Of a DNA stretch of 64,000 bases, positions 1 to 23,100 are shown one piece after another. Origin of the DNA: Branchiostoma lanceolatum. Its lineage: Eukaryota > Chordata > Leptocardii > Amphioxiformes > Branchiostomatidae. How positions within the stretch are numbered: the first letter of the stretch is position 1; each line of letters begins with the position of its first letter. The notes below the pieces were generated by a model that was given only the letters and a program-made list of their open reading frames with translations, did not search any database and had not been told where the DNA came from. The stretch is taken from assembly GCF_035083965.1 (NCBI RefSeq), contig NC_089726.1, forward strand, positions 9,491,501 to 9,555,500, given 5' to 3'. The position numbers and the translations under genes are program-made.

Positions 1-528
1 ATGGCGAAGATATTTACCAATAAGTAGACGAGGTGTTGTCGATGTATAGTGTAGGTGCGTACCGTACCGTTGCGCTGATACAGCCCTCCTCACTTGAGGT
101 GAGAAGTGCACTGTCACAAATTTCCGGTTTATAGAAAACTAGAATATCATAGAATACAAGTCTTATTTATGTTTACTTAAAATCATCACCAGCTTTTGAA
201 GAGAGCAGAAGTACAGAAGCGTGTTAAGTTAGGACAAAAAATCGGAAGCTGCATTCACGGAAATGTCTCACAGCGTTCACCGGTTTTAATGCCAGAAGTG
301 AATACATTTCTTTCTCAAACGTGTTCTTAACATTGATGTGTCCAAATTCTAGCAACTAGCAACCGAGCGCGTTAAACCCCCCGTTACGTGTTGTGGAGGT
401 TGATGAAAGTTTGTGCAATCTTTTTAGACCGTTTGGTAGAGTTGTCGTCGTTATGATTTGGATAGGAAGTGACTAACGTTAGCTGCTGTTGATTATGACG
501 ATTGAATTAGCTGTGTATCCATGTTACC

Positions 529-595
529 TCGCCATGGCTGTAGGGGCTGATGTTAGCCTCTGATGCTGCTCTGTGCAATTCGTTAAATAGTACTT
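529..595 (+). repeat. Dispersed repeat, copy 1 of 2
   Basis: About 65 bases beginning near a CCATGG and running through GGGGCTGATGTTAGCC are repeated almost exactly at 2028-2088 in the same orientation. The flanking sequences differ, so this looks like a pair of interspersed repeat copies rather than a tandem duplication. Confidence 0.75.
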
Positions 596-2027
596 TTGTA
601 TTGAATGTAGCTGAAGTACCTACTTCGAGGTTGGATAATGGTTTTTCTTTGTGAGTCACGAGGATAATGGAATCTACAATATTATGTGTTTCATTGTCTT
701 TACTGTAGCATGTATGAGTATGATGGCGCTGCTGGCACTCAATGACTTTGTTATGCGGGTCCAGGTCTACCTTTTCGTTAGGCAGTGTAACCGTTGAATA
801 AGTTTCTTTTCAGCGTCTCCATTCCGTTAGGAGCGTCTTTGACCCACAACAAGACATGGATGTGAGGACTGCCTCGGATCTGGTATTCTACTCTCCAGAA
901 AACTCGAATTGTCCATGTCCTTTTTTTCGTAAAATTAAAGAGGAAGCTTGTACTATAAAATTACCCAATAAATTCGGCTAACGTAAACTACTAGGGTCAG
1001 TCTGCCACTGACTCTCGTGGTGTTCACATCGGTTGAGGCTTGGCTAAGATAGTCACACCACCAACACAAGTTACTCTCTCAATAAACCTTTGTAATAGAC
1101 CTTAGTAATAGCCTACGGCTAGTTGGGCAACCCTGGCATGTACATGCTGAACCAATAGATAAATAAATAAATAAAAAACCTTTGAAATGTAGTCAGATAA
1201 GAAATTGATGTATGGCTATACATGAAGAAGTTAGATTTATGTAACCCAGAATATAAATGGCAACACTGGCTTACCATGCTCTGTTTGGTAGTATAAGTAA
1301 AGACATTTGCTAGCAGTTCATGTGCAGTTCTTCTACCTTACGAGTTCTACAGCGCCAGTCAGTGTCTATATAACTGGCTTTTAGAATACCATGTAGACAC
1401 CACAGCTACAAGTCATATTTACAGACGTACAACTACCAAACATTTGAATTCAAGTAAGAGGAGGGCGTTTCCAGGTTGCAAATATAGGTACAGTACATTT
1501 TGAAACAACTTTGAAAGGCTGATTTGAACGTTGATATTTGAACACAAGGTTGATTTTTTTTTAAACTGAAAGTTGTTTTGATTATCTAACTTTGTCTACA
1601 TTCATTATGTGTCATTATGTATGGTTTCATAATGCTACTTAGAAAACCAGTAGAAAACAATATTTGAATCTCGTTCACCAGTATTATGCTAATCTTCTCC
1701 AGTCATTGTTTCTAAGTTGAGACAGTCTGGTAGTTTTATGTGTTTATGTATTTATGGGGGTCAATCCACCTTTCGAACTGCAGCAAGGCCACAGTGGGAA
1801 GCACTTCCTAAATTAGTTTATGGTTCTGGCCCCAGGCTTCATAAATCGCCATCTAAGTAAATAATGCTTGAAAGCGATGATGGAAGTGCCGAGCAGCCAC
1901 GATGTTTTTTGTAGTTATAATTGGTTCCTTGCAGTTTTGATTGATAAAGAAAAAATACCATTTGAGATAGCAGTGATTGTGCGTAGTGAAGATCTGGCCA
2001 GCTTAACTTTGCCAATAAGCCTTACGC

Positions 2028-2093
2028 CGCCATGGCTGTAGGGGCTGATGTTAGCCTCTGATGCTGCTCTGTGCAATTCGTAAAATAGTCAAG
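2028..2093 (+). repeat. Dispersed repeat, copy 2 of 2
   Basis: Near-identical to 529-595 over about 60 bases, in direct orientation about 1.5 kb downstream. No coding potential. Confidence 0.75.
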
Positions 2094-2239
2094 TCATGTC
2101 AATGTTTATTGTACAAAGATTGTAACAGGTACAATGTAAGGCAAAAATAAAATACTACTGGCTACTAATATCAAATCTTAGATTTTGAGCGATTACGTCA
2201 TCAAATTAGCATAAACTAGAAAGGCAACATTTGCGAGCA

Positions 2240-3545
2240 AATACAGCATGTTTAGCCATACTCCTCGCCATGCAAAAAATGGTCTCTCCCAAAATAACAA
2301 TGGACCATTCTAAAATACTTCCACTAAAAGAATGGATCACCCCAGTCCAAAATTGAGTTTAAAAACAATTATCAGTCCCTCCATACAGGAATGTAGTCTT
2401 CCAGTAGCACCTCAACACAATATGGACCAGTCCAAAACCATATCCACTTATTAATTAACAAATACACTTCTGCTAACAAATGGACTTTTTCATAATCATT
2501 CCAGCTCAAAATTGAAAGAAATAATCAAAGAATCCTCCCCTTGCAAGAATGGGATATTCCGCGCCATCTCCATGTAAACTAGACCAGTCGAAAAAGATCC
2601 GCTGAAAATTACACTCTTGCGCATAATCAACCCAGTTCAAAATTGAATTAAAAAGATCAAGTTTTCCATAGCATACATAATGATATATATGAAGATTTGA
2701 CAGGAGAAGAAGGAAATGACCAAAAACAACATATTTCAGCGATAGTATGGGTGAAATATAAGAATGTGACACCCCTTTGTTTGAATGCATGATTCAATAG
2801 TATACAATTCTTTGATTAAAAAATCGTTTTGAAAGACTGTATGCCAAACATTTGAATGAGGGCCTGTGTACATAACCAAGGCAGACACATGTCAAATTTC
2901 ACATTATTTTGGTTTAATACATAGGAACTGGAGATGTGTATCTTTGCTCAAAAAAAGAGTGAACAAAGCCATGTAATCACATGTCCTAGGAATTCCCATA
3001 CCATAGTTGGATATTAGCACACCTGCGCCAGAAATGAAAGATATTTAGATTAATTCAATTGACCAATCAGGTGGTCGCAAGGCTCACAGGCATGCAAGGC
3101 CAGGTGCAAGGCACTTGGGGTCACTGACCTTTAGGTCATATGTAGTATTGAAAGTGACAGAAGTGCCAAATATTGTCAAGAAAGCCCCAAATAGATCGTT
3201 TTGAAGATATGTATGCCAAAAATGAGAATGTAGTCCTTTAAATATTTCTTCAAGGCACATATACAGCAAATTTCAGGTCATTCGGTTGAAATACCAGGGC
3301 CCAGGAGGCCAAGATATGCATAATTGGTCATAAAAACCTCAATAAAATCACTTTCAAGGTCAATATCAAAAAAAGGAAAAAAACGCAGATTGGTTTTTGC
3401 CTACATTACCTTTGTACCAAATTTCAGGTCATTTGGTATAAAAATGACAGAGATGAATCCATTTGAAGATTTGGCAGGAGGAGGAGGAGGAGGAGAAGAA
3501 ACCTGAGTAAAAACAATATGTTTAGCCATACTAGGTATGGCTAAA
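2240..3545. repeat. Composite degenerate repeat block
   Basis: The block starts and ends close to copies of GTTTAGCCATAC, and the right end forms a short palindrome at about 3519-3545. Phrases such as CAAAATTGA and ATTTCAGGTCATT recur, the latter at about 3271 and 3420. A GGA run lies at 3477-3497. It reads like decayed interspersed repeats. The small open frames inside have no recognisable protein similarity. Confidence 0.45.
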
Positions 3546-5547
3546 CATAATTAGGAATAATAAATCATGAAAGTTACATCTAATTACATATGATGTTATA
3601 CATGTTGGAAAACTAGTGTGGTTGAGCAAGAAAACCTGAGAAATATCATTGTTCTTAAAAAATTAGTGACTTTTTGTATAAAATGCCTGTCAGAAACCCG
3701 TTGCCATGGCAACAGGAACAATGATAAACTTGAACTATTATCATGGAATTGTTTCCAACTAAATTTTAGGAAAATTCACTAAGTTTGGTAGTCCTAGCAT
3801 ACATCGTTTGGCAGTTATACGATGCCAAAGTTGGCGCGGGCACTTTTAGTCCCCCCAGTCTAGATAGGATTAAAGGAAAATGTGGATTCTCCTCATTTTC
3901 TGCATAAATTATGATAATGAGCATTAATCATCAACCCCAAAACTTGTCAAAATATTCTCCATAGATTATTGCAACAGGATATGCACAATAACTACAATAA
4001 GATCCACCAGAAATATATTTAGGGGGCAAAACAAAATGGGTCCGTTTGGACCCCATACGGCCAGATTCGTCGCAAAAATGTGTCGGTCGGATGAGGGTTA
4101 ACGCGGAGTGATGTCTACACCAGGTCAAACAGTTGTGTTTCTGTGAACAGTGAAAGTGAAAAGATAAACCCCAAAAATCGCAACTACATTCGTTTATTTT
4201 TTTTGAAGACGAGATCGTTTGATTTTAATTCTCTATATACGTATGTATGCAAATATGTATGCATGCATGTGTATGCTATATGCCTCCAAAGCTCACAGTG
4301 GCAAGCCCTTTCGGTATCAATGGATGTGTTACTCTTAGTAACCTTATACCTTTTGGCCCAGTTTAAGTGTCATATACCGCCTCACGTGAGACGGCTGATG
4401 TGATTAGAACAAAAGTGACAAGTAATACATTTTCTTTTATCTCCATTCGCCACCAAATTTGATAGAATTGAGAAGGGGCAATTCCACATGATGTATGGGT
4501 GTTAGTTGCCATTTCCGAAACATTCGGTAAAAGTCTTATTGAGATAAATAACTGTTTATATAAAAATATACTAATTTCTATCATTCGTTTGAAATTCTAT
4601 ATTCTACAGCGTTACAACATATTAGAAATATTCTAAACATAGATTACGTTATTCATATTAGTTTCTAACATGTTGGAACATAAGGTCACCATTTGTTCTA
4701 ACATCCATATATTGAACATTACGGTCAGTGGGCAGGGAGGAAAGCAATTCGCACATCCATGTGAAGCAAAGGGGACCATGTCTCCCGCCATGCATAGACT
4801 GCTAACCACAAAGGAGCTTGTTAGCATCTACTGTTATGGGGGCAATAACCCAAATCTACCATTTGGAAAATGATGCAAATATTTACAACATGTTGGAACT
4901 CTAGAACTATTCAGAACGTCAAACAAATGTTAGAAATTGTTCTAAGTAACGAGATCTTTGTGCCTTTACTTTCAAAAGGGTTCTCAACATATATAGATGC
5001 AATCATATCCAAACTGTCATTTTCAATTGTTTGAACAATTTCGACTATTACGACTAGTTTATTCTTTTATTCAAAATATTTCAAACTTATTACAAAAAAG
5101 TCCATATGATTTCAATAGTCATTGAGGACTTTACTTTTAACGATGATTGCATTGTGCAATTGTGATTGATGTTTTTTTTAACATATGGCTAATATTGCAC
5201 TGCTTTCTCGTGTAGGTGCAAGGATAAAGAGCCTTTCCCTAACACAGTAGTTTCCTTAATACATGCTTTAAAAATGCAGGAGCCTCGGTGCCATGGCTCC
5301 ATTGTGGCAAATATTCACAATCGTTGCACCATTATGGAGGTGTATATGTGAAGAACAACAACGATCGACAACATTGAAATCACGTTAGAATCAAATTTTC
5401 CTGTTATTTCTAAATTGTACTGTGATGTCGTAAATGTGTAGAGATCGGTTCATTGACAAACAAATTCCTAATCAGAACCACGAATTCCTAATAACAAGAG
5501 GAACTGGTGCTATCTGAAACCTGTAGCAAATGATTTACCAGGTGATC

Positions 5548-5555
5548 TATAAATA
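5548..5555 (+). promoter_or_regulatory. Candidate TATA box for the tandem M28 gene
   Basis: TATAAATA lies 160 bases upstream of the ATG at 5708 and is followed by a CCAAT at 5566-5570. The spacing fits a core promoter with a 5' leader of roughly 130 bases. The CCAAT is downstream of the TATA, which is not the usual order, so only the TATA is offered as a candidate. Confidence 0.35.
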
Positions 5556-5707
5556 CACGGAGTAACCAATCAGTCTTTTTTTGTTAGCCATCCACTGACC
5601 TTTGATATTAAGATACATCTCCAAGTGGTTAGATGTAACTAACGTTTGTTGGGTTCCTGTCGTCCTAGGGAAGCTACTTGTGTCAACCTGCTCTGGCGAT
5701 TTACGAG

Positions 5708-17100
<11,393 letters not shown>

Positions 17101-20100
17101 GTCATGACCCATATGCATGGAAAGCTTTTACACTTGGGTCCAACGGTGTCTCAAGCCATCTCTTTGAGATTGTACCTTTGAGAACCTTAGACATCGTTTC
17201 ACCGACTAGTTATTCTGTACTTTTAAAAATTTGAAGCTAGAATTAATAATTCAAGATTAATGGTTTGTTTACCTGTCTGTGTCTACCTAAGCCATGACTG
17301 CTACTTTGACACTTGGCTCAAGCTTGTGCCGGACTATATTATGTCTTAGAATCCTAGGGACTCGATGTTCATTTGAAGTTGTGATTTAGAGAAATTAAGA
17401 CATCGTTTGCACTGATGAGTTGTTAAGAACTCAAATATACTCCAAACATAGCAGTAATCATACATGATTGATCTTCATGTTAACAGTTATTTCTGAGTAC
17501 TTGACTTCCAATTCTAGAACTAAAGAGTGAGTTGAAGAATATAGATATATGAAAAAAATCGAAAATTGCAAACCAGAGTAGGATACGTGACCTGTAATGT
17601 TAGATTTACATAAGAGTAATCTTAATTAAAGCTTTATCGAAACTATTGTTTATCTGTCACATTGCTGCCAGTGTACATGTGATGTTATGTGTTAATGTTC
17701 AACCCAGGGAATAAGAAATTATGCTTTTGCACACGTGCTACGTTGAATATATATACAATGTCAGAAACCAATGTTCAAGAAACTACTTTGTTCAAACAAA
17801 GCTACCAAACCACTATACTTAGTTAAATGCACGTCTGAGTACTGATATGTTAGATACAAATCTTGATGCTATCAAAGAGCTAAAGACATTTAGGTGAGGA
17901 AAAACACAATACTGTTCAAATTACCAAGCCCCGAATTTAGAGGTATTGTCCTTTGTATCTATTGAAATGGAGGTTATGAATCAAATGATGTGCGGATCAT
18001 TCAATGGCATTTGAATTAACACCGCTTAAAAATGGGTCAGCGTCTTCTCTATTTTTCTTTATTTTTTTATCTTATTATTTCTTTGGTTAGCTAGTTCATT
18101 GATTTTCCTTATTTCCTTTGATCTTGTATATCTATAACCATTTGCTCTTCTCTTTTGTTTTATTCTATTTACGGATGTATGTATGTATGTTATAATCAAC
18201 AGTAATTGTTATAACCATACGTAAATAATCACAGTTTTGGGGGAAAACCCTCAATAAAACCGGGAGGTTTCTAGTTCTACGATATTTCCTCTGGCGCACT
18301 TTATGTGCAAGTGAACAATAAACAACACAATAATAAACACACACAAACATTGCACACTGTGTAAAGAAAAGGGGGTATTAAATTAATTACATATTGGCGG
18401 TTACAACAACAAAAGGCATATCCGATAATTGTGAACATTCTTCAACTTATTATGATTTTCAACATGATAGTTGATTGACAGACGCCACACACAATGGTTA
18501 CTCAATACAACGTTACTTGTACATGTATACTACGAAGGAAATCTTGAGCTTCACGCTGTTAAAATCCCACTTACTATATATGAACTGTAGATAACTCAGC
18601 ACCCTGTACCTCTTGAACTGATCAGACTTGCTGCCATACAGTAACTTGTCCGTCGATGGTGTAACGTTGGGTAACCTAAATTCGTGGGGTACTTAAAGTC
18701 GGGATTTTTCGAAAACGGGGTATTTAGGGATATGTGCTAGATGCAACATCAGTAATACCGCTAGAAATGCAAACTTGACAGACTAACGTATTCAGAACAC
18801 TGTCTGAAAAGCTTCGATAACCACACATTAGAAGTTGGCGACGTCAAAAACTCTCCGTCCCTTATTGACAGAGTCTGGGGGCTTCGTGGGAGACTCACAC
18901 TGCTCGGTTGTTCGCTGGTTTATAAGACAAATGTCACATCTCCTGCCTGCTAAACACAATTATTTACAAGACAACTTATTAGAATCCCTTTTTTTTAACC
19001 TGCAACTGGATTCTAAGTGTGATCAATCATCAAAACTCCTCTTTGTTGCTACAACCTACGGCACGTGTATTTTCCCGCCGCCATATTGTTACCCAGAATC
19101 ATGTCGTCAAGCAGACGACAAAAGGTCGTGAGGAACACTTTTTTGTCTAAATGTTGCGTGTGATAGTGGACTGAAGACGATATTTTCCTCAAAGTTTGCT
19201 CCTAACACAACAAGGAACACATGGACATAGCAGTATAACCATTGCTACGGCATCCAGCTTACTTGCCATGAATAATGTAACGTTACACGTTGCCATGACG
19301 GTGGGGATCGACTTTGAGTGACGTTCTACCGGTACCGACTCAACAAACGGGATGTTAGCAAAGGCCTGATGTGTGCGGTGCGGCCGTTTTTTCGTGTATT
19401 TTTTTTTACTTGGACACGTCTATATCCATAGCACTCTCCTCAAGCCAAGGATGGAACGAATAGCTGCTGTATAAAATGTGATTAGCGGTAAGATATTCAA
19501 GACGAATCTTCTCTCCCGAATTAATGTGCCCCCCTGTCTGACAGCACCGTCATTGAACGTGCGGCAGACGGTAGTTTCAAGTTGAAATATTATGGTGTCA
19601 GCACGACTAGAGACAAAATCTACCATATATATGATTAGTGCAAAGATAGTACATGATACTGACAGAATAATAGAAAAAAAGGATGGTTTATTGTTCTGCT
19701 AGATTGATTTCAGTCAACCATTATCGGAAAAATCCCGAATTTAGGTTACCCAACGTTACATGGCATGCCCTTGTTTTTATTTCAAGTGATTTACAAGTGT
19801 CAATCATGTCTTCATCGTTGTCGATAAGAGCTCGAGCATCCAGTACGTTAAAAGTATCCATTCCTTGAGTTAGTTATCCTGTATGCCTAGCACTACGTGT
19901 GTTCAAATACTTGAACAGAAAAATAAACAAGCGTAGGTCACCTCATTGGATCGATCAATGCCCTGGGCCAGACATTTATAGGTAATATTTAACTTTGAAT
20001 CCCGGTGTACCCTGGGAAAGCGTCCATAACCGTCAGTTTCTACATAGCTTGTTTTCGGAGTGCATACTGCAACTTCAAGTGCATCTTTTTTACCTTCTCT

Positions 20101-20110
20101 TGAAAGCAAG
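17101..20110. other. Intergenic region between M28-like and esterase genes
   Basis: It contains the 3' untranslated sequence of the M28-like gene, an ATTAAA-type polyadenylation candidate near 17623, AT-rich sequence, and a complete-looking DNA transposon at 18660-19760. No additional protein-coding exon could be supported. Confidence 0.6.
18660..19760. mobile_element. Non-autonomous DNA transposon with 25-bp terminal inverted repeats
   Basis: The left end, reading TGTAACGTTGGGTAACC onward, is matched exactly for 25 bases by the reverse complement of the right end at 19736-19760. A second shared block, GGGATTTTTC, follows inside both ends. The element is 1101 bases long. The flanks read TGG on both sides, a possible 3-base target duplication. 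No transposase frame is visible inside, so it would need a helper element. The superfamily is not assigned. Confidence 0.7.
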
Positions 20111-23100
20111 ATGTTCCACAGACGGTCATCGGTTTGTTTGCGAACCTTCGTATTGTTCTTACTAGCAATTTCACAGTCGGTTTTCGGTCAGGACAGTCCA
20201 ACAAGAGTCACTGAATCGGGGACAATCATGGGCTCGACAACAACCGTGGAGCGGGTTGTGATAGAGCGGTACCTAGGTGTACCTTACGCGATGCCGCCTT
20301 TCGGCAACCTCCGCTTCCTAAAGCCTCAGGCTGTACGGGCCTGGGAGGGCGTTAAATACGCGAATGACTACGGGGACTCGTGCATGCAGTTCCCGCTGCC
20401 TGAGAATGTCCCTACGTCGGAGGACTGCCTGTACCTGAACGTGTTTGTGCCACGGGTGACGCTGGAGGAGGAAGACGAGAAGATGGCGGTCATGGTGTAC
20501 ATACACGGGGGACGGTTAGTACAACCATTCTTATTTCGTATACAGAAATAATCTGAAGGTTTGTAGATGTCTATTTCAAACCGGTAACATCTACTAACAT
20601 AATTCTACCAGGGTACATAATTCCGCCACCCTGAAAAAAAATGTCCAAACAGATCTCCAACCCAATGTCTCCCAGGATAACGCACTCCTATATTGGTATA
20701 CCATTCTTCAGATGTTTTCCAACCTACTAATAAAACCATTTGTCTCAATGCAAAACAACACTCGAGCACACAACATGAAGAACCCTCTAGAGTCTCTCAA
20801 AGGTAGCACTTAAATCTACTTTAACATCTATACCTGTTGTCATCAGTAACCTCAGTATTAACTCTAGGGTATACCGAAATACTAGGATAGGCAGTTTAGA
20901 TGAGAAGTTATCCAAATTTTACCCTTTTTTCGTGTTCAATCATGCACTTTACTTGAGAAATGAAGCGTTCAAGAAACATGCAAAGATCACAGGAGTGCAT
21001 CAGAATCGTTTTACATTTCTTGCACATCCGAAGACATCTGTCACAAACTGTCATTCTGACAGTACCTGATCACACACACCCCTCCGCCAGACTGCATGGT
21101 TGGACTCGTCTTGGTGAGGTAATCCTTTGCTTTATAAGTTAATGATTGACCCCCAGATTGTCGCTGTTTAACGGAACAAAAGCTCACTTCGTCAATACAA
21201 GCCGTGCGGTTCTTGGTAACAGCGGAATTAGCCTGCGAACATATGAACATCGTGCCAGGCTCTGCCACACTCGGATAACAAAAGAATCCGCTTACCTGTA
21301 CCACCATAAACACCCTACGTCATGGTCATAAACAGACCAGACATGCTTATAACGGAAACAATATGATACTGACTGAGTCAATAGAAAATTCTCGTGTATT
21401 TCACCCCTTACAAATAGATAAAACGTACACTTGTACATGTATATGTACATGTACAATCAGCAGCTGATGTACATGTATGAGGCCTCGAGGTGACGGGAAT
21501 TGTGACATCAAGGATATAACATGCTGCTTTTACATGCATGCAGGAAACTAATTCAATAGACGTTGAAATTCTAACAAGGAGCACTCGACTACATCTCTTA
21601 TATATGTATACAAACCTTACCAGAAGAATGGTCGATAAAGATCGATTTTATTACGTCTGAAGATTGGTAACTACTCTGTTGTCTATTAGTGCCTTGTCCG
21701 CCTAATACTTATTTTGCTGAAGAAGGCCTACCAGTGAAAGTCGCCAGGGGAACAAGCAAGGAATGTCGTTATGTCGCAACAAATTTGAAACAAAAATGTG
21801 AGCATACCTTTTCAGATTTATAATCAAAAGTACACAAATGTAAAATTTCATTTTAGATAAAGCTGTCACGATATATGCCCTCTGAATACCAACCAAGCAG
21901 TTTTAACGTCTCCTTGTCACAACATTAAATTTTCAAACTCATCGATAAAAAAGGAGATATGTTCGCTAGTGACATGAGGTGGCGTGACGTAATGTTGACT
22001 CTCTTACCGTTTGTCAACAAGACACTCCTGTGTCAACCAACGGTGACCTGACACAAGTGTCACAGAGTAAACAGATATAAATTGAATCTCTCTACCTGTT
22101 ACTGGTTAAAGATTCCTCCCTGGGGACTATTTAAATCGACATCTACTTTCGATCGGATTACATTAAAGGAATTATGAAGGGCTTTTCGTTTCTCGGGATT
22201 CGTTTGGACGTGCTGTTTGGAGTATATTTCACTGTTGTGGCCGCACAGAACCCGACAACAGTGACGGACTCGGGTCGAGTTTTGGGCTTCACCACAACGG
22301 TGGAAAGCGTAACCGTTGAGAACTACCTGGGAATTCCTTACGCCGCCCCGCCGATTGGAAACCTTCGCTTCAAACCGCCCGAGAAAGTACGCCCGTGGGA
22401 AGGTATCCGATACGCCACGGACTTCGGGGACCTGTGCATGCGTGCCCCGCGACTCTCCCAGCCATCCGCCCTGTCCATGTCGGAGGACTGTTTGTTCTTA
22501 AACGTCTTCGTGCCCCGAGGAACAGCTGACACGGATGACTTGGCAGTTATGATTTGGATTCCTGACGACGGGTTTGTGAACAGCATAGATTGTATTATCT
22601 ATTCCCTTAACAGAACGTCTTCAATGATATTTCATCTTATTTCTAACTTCGTCCTGACATGCCAATCTACCCAGATACTAACCTACAGTGTACACATACG
22701 TTCCGATTCCTCGTTTATGATCAGATAAGGTCAATAAGGAAATGCATGGCGTATAACACTATGTGCTGGTAGGTTTTGATCGACATGTGTACATGTAGTG
22801 TACGTGCATTGTTGTCCATTATGACAAGGAGACTTTTTTCGGAGGACTATGTAGCCAGCAGGTAGCATGCCTATGACAAATAGATACCAGTCGAGAATAT
22901 TTAGTTGACAGAACAAACCTACTGTCTACTGAATATAATTAGAATTACATCCCTATTTTCCAACTAGCCCTCCTAACGCACAACATAGACTGTTCAAAAC
23001 GCCCATAAGGGATTAATGGTTTAACTGCCCCTCATCGAGATAACTTACCTGGTTAGGACTTTTAAAGAATGAAATAAAATGAAATTAAATGATTATCATT

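Larger units (their letters stand above)
1..5547. other. Intergenic region, no gene recognised
   Basis: No open frame in this stretch shows a recognisable domain or sensible splice sites. It holds short dispersed repeats, a degenerate tandem-like block around 2240-2800, a block with a GGA-rich run near 3477-3497, and many AT-rich stretches. It may contain upstream non-coding exons of the gene starting at 5708, but none can be shown from the sequence alone. Confidence 0.6.

Noticed and set aside
19062-19131. Possible first exon beginning at ATG 19101 after a CCGCCGCC stretch
   Set aside because: It is only 20 codons, lies inside the transposon at 18660-19760, and no downstream exon continues it.
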